Assembly (NCBI GenBank): GCA_963693285.1
Contig: OY848924.1
Span: 3,179,214 to 3,243,213, forward strand
Source: Xestospongia muta
Taxonomy: Eukaryota > Porifera > Demospongiae > Haplosclerida > Petrosiidae
Reading direction: 5' to 3'
DNA: 64,000 nucleotides
Below are positions 57,676-64,000 of the stretch, in pieces. Made by a program: the position numbers and the translations under genes. Position 1 is the stretch's first letter, and each line of letters starts with the position of its first letter. The notes below the pieces were generated by a model that had not been told where the DNA came from, searched no databases, and saw only the letters and a list, made by a program, of their open reading frames with translations.

Positions 57676-58190
57676 TGCAAATTGTTATGTGTCATTTTAA
57701 CATATCAATTTTTATTCCAGATTTAAGTCACTAATTAGTTATGTAATGGTGAATAAAACCTACAATGTACATACACACATAATGTGTTTCCTTATAGTTG
57801 TCTAGACTAATAATCACTCTAATTGTTTATAACACTGTAGAATTAAGTATCCATAATATGGATTCTAATTAAATGCAATTCCATATATGGCTATATACTA
57901 AATAGTTAATGTACGTTAGCTGTATAAGTATTACTCTGATAATGTTTCTTAGTAAGTACTTAATATAGCTAGTATTAGTATCTCACAAGTCTATGCATAC
58001 ACATCTTCAAAACTCAGTTAATATATTCAAAACCCTGCTAATATATAGTCCTATGTATAGAGTCAATTCAAATTCTTATGTCAAAGTGACATATTACTCT
58101 TAGCAGTGATATAAATGACAAATGTTTGAGCAATATAATGTGGTAATTTTAATATGAAAAAATTACACTGTGAGTGAAAAGAGCTTGATT
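56149..58190. other. 3' flank of gene 5 and repeats
   Basis: 56150-57130 mirrors the gene 3 flank. 57170-57550 and 57770-58190 mirror 50250-51400. A (GT)/(TA) microsatellite region spans 57563-57672 and creates spurious Ile-Tyr frames. No gene. Confidence 0.6.
57563..57672. repeat. Compound GT / TA / CATA microsatellite
   Basis: GTGTGTG run, then two TA arrays separated by CATACATACATA and TGTGTGTTATG. Confidence 0.9.
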
Positions 58191-59770
58191 TAAATAAATG
58201 AGATTATACATGAGTGGGTGGTGTACAGGTACATTAATTCATGGATTTATGTGGTTACTATGGAAAACTATGCTGTTACTTTTGATAGAGCAAATGAAAC
58301 AAGTTCTGCTGGCTACAAGTGCTAAGATAGTTGAGTTCATAGAGAGTGAGTGAGTTATAGAGATAGACAATCTTGGGGCTCAGAGTATATGTGATAGTGA
58401 GTTTGTTTCTATGGCAACTATATGAAATACTCATGTAGATACAACTAACTTAGGAGTAACATTATCAGCCCTTTTTATCTCTATTCTCTAGGATCTCTCT
58501 GTCACTCTCTTTAGTTACTTAGAGAGTGAGTGAGTTATTGATAGATGACCTTGGGGCCTAAATTATATGTGATAGTCAGTTTGTTTCTATAGCAACCATA
58601 TAAAGTACTCATGTAGATACAACTGACTTAGAAGTAGTGTTACTTCTTACCCACAATATTTATGAATCTAAAAGAACAGAAAAGAGAAGAGATACGTTTC
58701 CTGATAACTTTGCATACTGGTAATGCATATAGATGCTTACTGGATAAATAAGTGGTTAGTACTTTGATCATGTGTATATACATGGTCCAAAGTCTATAAT
58801 TGACTCATATATTGGAGGTATAGTTGTTTTATAAGATCAATCATAAATTTCTAATAACATTTCATAGAAAATTATTGTACTCAATGAACATTATTTTATA
58901 AAATCAATATTTATAGTTGAATGATTGCTGTATTGTCAGCATGTTAAATCTCTATGTATTTACAAATATTATATGAACCCTAAGCCTTGTGCTATAGGCA
59001 ACAAGTACTGTCTCTAAGAACTGATCAACAATTCAATTATGGTCAATGACTATACTATAATGAAACCATTTAATTGGTGGTTTACTATAAATTAAATGAT
59101 GTGGTTATATTCCTGGAATGAAACACCTTAACTTCTAGGAATTAAGCTGTATATAGTGTCACATTATATGAAAACATTGGTCTTCTACTCTGACATAACT
59201 TTGTTACAAAGTTGTGTAATACATATGAAGGGTATCATCAATGTTGTATATATAAATACAATATAACTTACATATTCAATGAATGGTTTTCTTCTATTAC
59301 ATATAAGTCATGTATTCCATAATTATTTTAGAACATATGATTGTATCATGTGAGTAAGCTTTTCAAGGAACACCAAATTAAAAAAAGACAAAATGACACA
59401 GGCAACTATATAAACATTATTACAGTTGAAGAGACTTTTTGCCATGGCAACTGTAAGACAAAGCTCAGCTACATCTTCAATACAATGATACTGATGTTAA
59501 TCATTACTAATCATGAGGTTGGCAATATCAATGAAACTAATAGAGGGAAGTGAGACAGCAAAAAGAAAGAAAACAGAACTGGGACAATGCATTAGAATAA
59601 AATGGGCTTATTGTCATGGTAAATATACATCAAACAGTTTCAAAACAATCTTCCTGTGATTCTTGCATACTTTCCTAAATTACTGTCCAGACCAATGTTA
59701 CCATGTCAACTTTGATTGCAATGTTATAAACTAAATTGCATTTTGAAAGGTTGGAATCATGGCTACTTTA
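58190..59770 (+). repeat. Crystallin upstream duplicon, gene 6 copy
   Basis: Direct copy with an internal partial duplication: the segment AGAGAGTGAGTGAGTTAT..GATGACCTTGGGGC appears twice (about 58335-58450 and 58515-58640). It runs into the gene 6 promoter. Confidence 0.7.
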
Positions 59771-59915
59771 TACATGTATATGTTTACATGATACAGTTGT
59801 TTAGATTCTCCTCTTAACTAAGAGTCTATACTCTCTCATGAACTAAAACGGAAAGAAACCATTCTTACACTTACCCATCAGATGTCTGCATTGAACTACA
59901 ATGCTATATCTCTTA

Positions 59916-59978
59916 TTACGTCATATAGATAATTACTAATCATATTCATGAGGTAATAGTTGCTGATGACTATAAAAG
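59916..59978 (+). promoter_or_regulatory. Crystallin promoter, gene 6 (pseudogene)
   Basis: TTACGTCA at 59916-59923 and GTTGCTGATGAC joined to TATAAAAG at 59971-59978. The promoter is as intact as those of working genes, so the locus may still be transcribed. Confidence 0.65.
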
Positions 59979-60076
59979 TCATCCAATCTAAGAAGTAGTT
60001 ATGTACGACCAACAAATTGAAAATATAATTCTATTTACGCCAGAAGGATCAAAACCCTGACTTAAGACTGCAAAAT

Positions 60077-60741
60077 ATGTCTACTCCTAGTGCCCCACTT
60101 AAACTTTCGGGTCCTTTAGGTGAGGAAAAGTTTTACAATGCCAATGCTGACATATCTGGAGATTACACAAAAGCTGAAGTCGTTTCCAGCGAACCTAATT
60201 CTATCTGCATTGTCTATATAGTCAAAGATTGGGATCATCAGCATCCAGGAGATCTCGATGTTGAAGAAAGGCAGTGTCTATTCGTCCGGCAGGAAATGTA
60301 TACTTTGTTGTGTATTAAACTGATCCCCACCCCTTAAAGCTTTATACAACGTAGTGTCTATTTCCTGCCGGATGAATAGACACTACGTTGAAGAAATCGT
60401 TCGCGTTGGTCATCCTGTAACCACGGTTTTGATTTATATAAGGTTTTGATGAATTGAACCCAGGAGTTATATTGTTTGAACACAGTCAAAATCGTGGATT
60501 TGCAACATCAGTTCGCAATAGCAATCCTGATATCACCCAATCCTTCACTCAAGGTCAAGTTTCTGGAGTGTCTTCCATGATAATTACTGGTGGCATATGG
60601 AGCTTCTACACAGGATTTAACTTCACCAACACTAAGATTAACATTGATGGTAAAACTCAACTTGGACCTGGTGATTATGACCTTGGATATTTGCTTGCCA
60701 ATGACCAGATCAAGTCTGTTCAATATGTCCGGGCATCCTAA
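60077..60741 (+). pseudogene. Beta-gamma crystallin-like gene 6, interrupted
   Basis: Closest to genes 1 and 2. The first 64 codons are open, then a 118-bp element (60269-60386) plus its 9-bp target duplication adds 127 bp, shifts the frame and ends translation at TAA 60335-60337. Further on, a region near 60420-60444 is 8 bp shorter than gene 1 and rewritten, losing the ANIRSIQ strand. The second half is open again from 60454 (NPGVILFEHSQNRG to the normal C-terminus), including the whole second Greek key. Other changes are W to C in SICIVYIVKDW and Y to N in the FEHSQYRG signature. The product would be an 86-residue fragment without a complete crystallin domain. Confidence 0.85.
60269..60386. 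mobile_element. 118-bp inverted-repeat element inside crystallin gene 6
   Basis: Flanked by direct repeats GTTGAAGAA (60260-60268 and 60387-60395) that occur once in genes 1 and 2 (GATGTTGAAGAAATCG), so the boundaries are well defined. The left end is AGGCAGTGTCTATTCGTCCG; the complement of the right end is GTAGTGTCTATTCATCCGG. The inverted arms are about 26 bp (..GGCAGGAAAT). The middle is an AT-rich stem region plus CCCCACCCC. No coding capacity. A 9-bp target duplication is compatible with Mutator-like elements, among others; this is only a hint. Confidence 0.85.
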
Positions 60742-61290
60742 ACGTGATAGACCCTGAACCAACTCAATGAACAAAATGAACATATTAATTTTTTGGTATT
60801 GACGTTAGGCCTTTTTTGTAATATTTTAGTTTTAGGCTTTTTTATTTGAACTTGTTTAAGTAGAATTTCATTTTAAAAATTTGTTTCAACAAATAACATT
60901 TTGGCAATTGAAGCATATTAAACTAATATTAAGAATGATGAGTACATTCATAGTGGACAGATGAAAAGTTAATGATTGTTGGACATATAGTTGAGAACTT
61001 AATAGAATACGTCCAGACATAATGGATCTAGTTTATCTAGATAAGTAATAAAAAACAATAATTCTAACAATCTATTCATAATTAGATCTTTATTACTAAA
61101 TTAAAACCATTGGCATATAGGGACTAATGAGTGTCATACTGGTATATAAAGTTGTAATGGGGTATCTATAACTAAATAACTCTTATTGACTACTTCCTGT
61201 ATAATTATTATTAACCATTATTGAGATTAGGTTATGTCCATGTCATTTACATGTGCTCAATATATAGATTTACTTCATGTATTGAACCTT
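60742..61290. other. 3' flank of crystallin gene 6
   Basis: Homologous to the flanks of genes 1 and 2, including the GATTAGGTTATGTCCATGTC block. No gene. Confidence 0.65.
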
Positions 61291-61294
61291 GTTA

Positions 61295-61830
61295 ACCTCG
61301 CTGTGCGTGGGCGCAAAGCGAGGGTACTGTAGTCTGTTTGCGTGTGTGTGTGTGTGTATGTGTCTGTTACCGGGGTTGTTTTTTTTGAACTGCTATAACT
61401 TGGCAACCGAAGCGTTAGCAGCTACCAACGTTTAGCAACGAATAGAAAAACATGTGGACTTTACAACAGTAGTATCAAAAACATCGTCAAGAAAAACAGA
61501 AGCTTAAAACTCGCAAAAGAATTTTCAGGCTGCAGGGGTCAAGTGCCGTTTCTCGAAAAGTAAAAAACTTAACGTGGAGATTATTTAGTATGTTGTAAAC
61601 AATCTCAGAGGAATACGGATCAGCAAGACAGAAGGCCGTTGGTCGAAGTAATCGTTAAAAAAGTTCTGAAAAATGTTTTGTGGACTTGGAGCGAAGTAAC
61701 GCATTCAGAAAACGTTTCCAAGCACTGAAAAGACTCCTACTAATAGATAATATATGGATTTATATTTGTACTACGGGACGTTTCCAAAGAACGTTTCATC
61801 TTCAAGTTACAATAAATTTTATATATGAAA
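61295..61830 (+). repeat. Dispersed repeat with CpG-rich terminal hairpin
   Basis: Starts with a near-perfect hairpin, CCTCGCTGTGCG..CGCAAAGCGAGG, followed by a GT run, GTTACCGGGGTTG and a long unique-sequence body with relatively many CpGs. The body from about 61390 is present in reverse at 18360-18790. The composition differs from the surrounding AT-rich DNA, suggesting a younger mobile element. No intact long ORF. Confidence 0.7.
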
Positions 61831-61911
61831 TATTGATACATTTTAATGCAAAATACTCTCTTAGATGTTTGTGCATTTGGTCTTACCACTATTTTTACCT
61901 TACCTCTAAAC

Positions 61912-62036
<125 letters not shown>

Positions 62037-62039
62037 AAG

Positions 62040-62930
62040 TTTACGACTTACACACAACATTTATGAATCTAAAACAAATACAAAGAGAACGGGTAGTTCA
62101 CTGATAACTTTACATACTGGTAATCTACATAGATGGTTACTGAATAATGAAGTGGCTAGTACTTGATCATCTGTACACACATTGTCCGAAGTCTATAATT
62201 GACTCATATATTGGAGGTATAGTTGTTTTATAAGATCAATCATCAATTTCTAATAACATTTTATAGAAAAAATTGTACTCAATGAATGTTATCATATAAC
62301 ATCAAGATTTATAATTGTCTTGTCAGCTTATTGCATCTCAATGTAATTACAAATATTATATGAACTCTAAACTTTGTACTATAGACAACATGTACTGTCT
62401 ATAAGAACCAATAAACAATTTAATTATGCATGGTCAATGACTACACTGTAATGAAACTGTTTAATTGGTGGTTTACTATAAATTAAATGATGTGGTCAAA
62501 TTCCTGGAATGAATCACCTTGATTTCTAGGAATTAAGCTGTATATAGCGTCACACCATATAAAAATATTGTTACAAAAGTTGTGTAATACATATGGAGGG
62601 TATCATCAATGTTGTATACATAAATAAAAAATAACTTACATACTCAATGAATGATTTTCTTCTATTACAATTAAGTCATGTATTTCATAAATGTTTTAAT
62701 TATAACACATGATTGTATCATGTGAGTCCACTCTTCATGAAGCACAAAATTAAAATAACAACAGATAAAATGACACAAGCAACTATTAACATTATTACAA
62801 TTAAAAAGGTTTTTTGCCATACCAACTGTAATAGAAAGCTCAGCTACAACATCTTCAATAGAATGATACTGATGTTAATGATTACTAATGGTAACAATTC
62901 TAGGAATTAGAGCATGACAACAACATAAAA
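62040..62930 (+). repeat. Crystallin upstream duplicon, terminal orphan copy
   Basis: Partial copy (CACACAACATTTATGAATCTA to GATTACTAATG) joined at about 62885 to a palindromic dispersed repeat (CAATTCTAGGAATTAG). No crystallin gene follows, so this is the right edge of the cluster. Confidence 0.7.
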
Positions 62931-63018
62931 TTGTGTATTTTGCTATTATAATAATATATATTATATAGAATTTTAAGGTACTCAATTAAGTGCAGTCTTT
63001 TGTAACATTTCACATGAC

Positions 63019-63026
63019 TATATAAG
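63019..63026 (+). promoter_or_regulatory. TATA box of a secreted six-cysteine pseudogene
   Basis: TATATAAG in the family block CACATGACTATATAAGTA, 54 bp before the ATG. Confidence 0.7.
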
Positions 63027-63072
63027 TATAGTCAGGTAACTGCTTCTATTCATTAATAAAAAACTACAAACC

Positions 63073-63852
63073 ATGAAGTATTTCGTTCTTCTTTTAGTTT
63101 TTGCAGCAATGTTTGCTTAATATACATATGAGTCCGATTTTCCTCCTTATGAGTTTGATACATTTTTGAAGACAACCAAGAAGTAAAAAATCTGAATGTT
63201 AAAGATGATAATAGCAAACAACCCTCTGCCTCTACATCTCTCTACAGTATCAATGTACAAGCTCTTACTCCACTGATTAACAGTGCCATTGATAAAAAAA
63301 ACTTGATTCTCAACCTGGTAGGTCTTAAACAAACAAATTGAAAATTTGTATTATGATTTTTCAATTATTCACGTGCAGCTGTGCAGATGCTTTATCTTTC
63401 AATCACAAATGGTCATACTAGTTGTGTACTGACAATTCAAAAGATTAGGAGTGGTAATTTTACACTAGGCCCTACCCTCAATCAAATTATAACTGGAAAT
63501 GGGGAGACAGCTAGGACTTTTACTATTCCGGCATATAGACCAATTGTACAATGGCTATCACCACACTATATAAACTAGGTGCTGTATTCATTAACCTTGA
63601 CAAGCTGTTTCCCTGTGCAAAACTTGGCAATGTTTCAGCCTGCAAGAAATTTACTCAAGAGGAAGATGGATTCTTCAAAGGGAAAACAATTACCGAGGCA
63701 AGTGATCAGGGGAACAATTTCAATTTTTTTGGCAATGCCAAAACGTATGGATTATTTTTGAAGCCTGTCCATATCTAAATGGTGTCAATGGTTGTCTTCC
63801 AACTCATTTTCAGACAGTTGTAATGTGTTTCCTCCCTGGTTTCTGTCACTAG
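63073..63852 (+). pseudogene. Secreted six-cysteine family member, broken
   Basis: The signal peptide is intact (MKYFVLLLVFAAMFA) but is followed at once by TAA (63118-63120). The acidic region is frameshifted but recognisable (EFDTFL, NVKDD, SINVQALTPLINS). The intron is in the family position (63318-63378, 61 bp). The second exon starts AVQMLYLSI, then shifts near 63545 (RPIVQW against RPKYNGH) and again near 63750 (GLFLKP against GFVFEACP). All six cysteine positions can still be traced across the three frames. The last codon is changed (GFCH then TAG). Confidence 0.8.
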
Positions 63853-64000
63853 TCATATCAGCAACTTTCTATCATTCATTGACTTAGGTTAGGCCTTTGT
63901 TTTTAGATAACTTTTTTCCTTTTGACCAATGAACTTTTGAGTCATAATAATGCATTGATTTGTCATAGACCTTCTTTTAGTAGTTATTTTTTTAAGTTTT
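63853..64000. other. 3' flank of the secreted-family pseudogene
   Basis: Matches the region after the intact gene (GACTTAGGTTAGGCC, AATAATGCATTGATTTG, TTTTAGTAGTTATTT). The window ends here. Confidence 0.6.

Overview
The window looks like a piece of an animal genome that is AT-rich and compact, with short GT..AG introns (39-60 bp are common). The most likely source is a haplosclerid demosponge such as Amphimedon queenslandica. That is inferred from base composition, intron size, ankyrin/ZU5/death-domain genes and two-domain beta-gamma crystallins; I could not run a search. I see no bacterial operon structure, no CRISPR array and no recognisable rRNA or tRNA gene.

Layout. (1) About 2.1-30.4 kb holds two tandem copies of a large unit (2.14-13.88 kb and 15.45-30.37 kb). 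Each has a degenerate member of a secreted six-cysteine protein family at its left end, followed by a 23-exon gene. Splicing by eye gives an in-frame protein of about 1060 residues: 12 ankyrin repeats (almost one repeat per 99-bp exon), a ZU5-like domain, a UPA-like linker, a death domain and a C-terminal vinculin/alpha-catenin-type tail. Both copies keep every splice site and the same phases. The ankyrin-ZU5-death core recalls ankyrins; the added vinculin tail is, to my knowledge, an unusual architecture and the main discovery candidate here. Between the units lie a minus-strand fragment of a multicopy transposon-like gene and breakpoint debris, including a third scrap of the ankyrin gene.

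(2) At 31.2-32.1 kb is the one intact member of the secreted six-cysteine family (247 aa after removal of a 57-bp intron). A broken member lies at 63.07-63.85 kb.

(3) From 33.5 to 61 kb is a tandem cluster of six beta-gamma crystallin-like genes, all on the + strand: five intact single-exon genes (39.4, 44.7, 47.9, 53.7 and 55.6 kb) and one pseudogene (60.1 kb) interrupted by a 118-bp inverted-repeat element with a 9-bp target duplication. The first two lie in a recent 5.25-kb tandem duplication. The 47.9/53.7 and 55.6/60.1 pairs look like a duplicated two-gene block. Every gene has the same compact promoter: a TTACGTCA-type box, a TGCTGATGA box abutting a TATA box, and a start codon 105-110 bp downstream.

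The rest is mostly duplicated gene flanks, foldback and inverted repeats, and TA microsatellites. Three multigene families have expanded side by side by tandem duplication, with small foldback elements in both the spacers and one gene.
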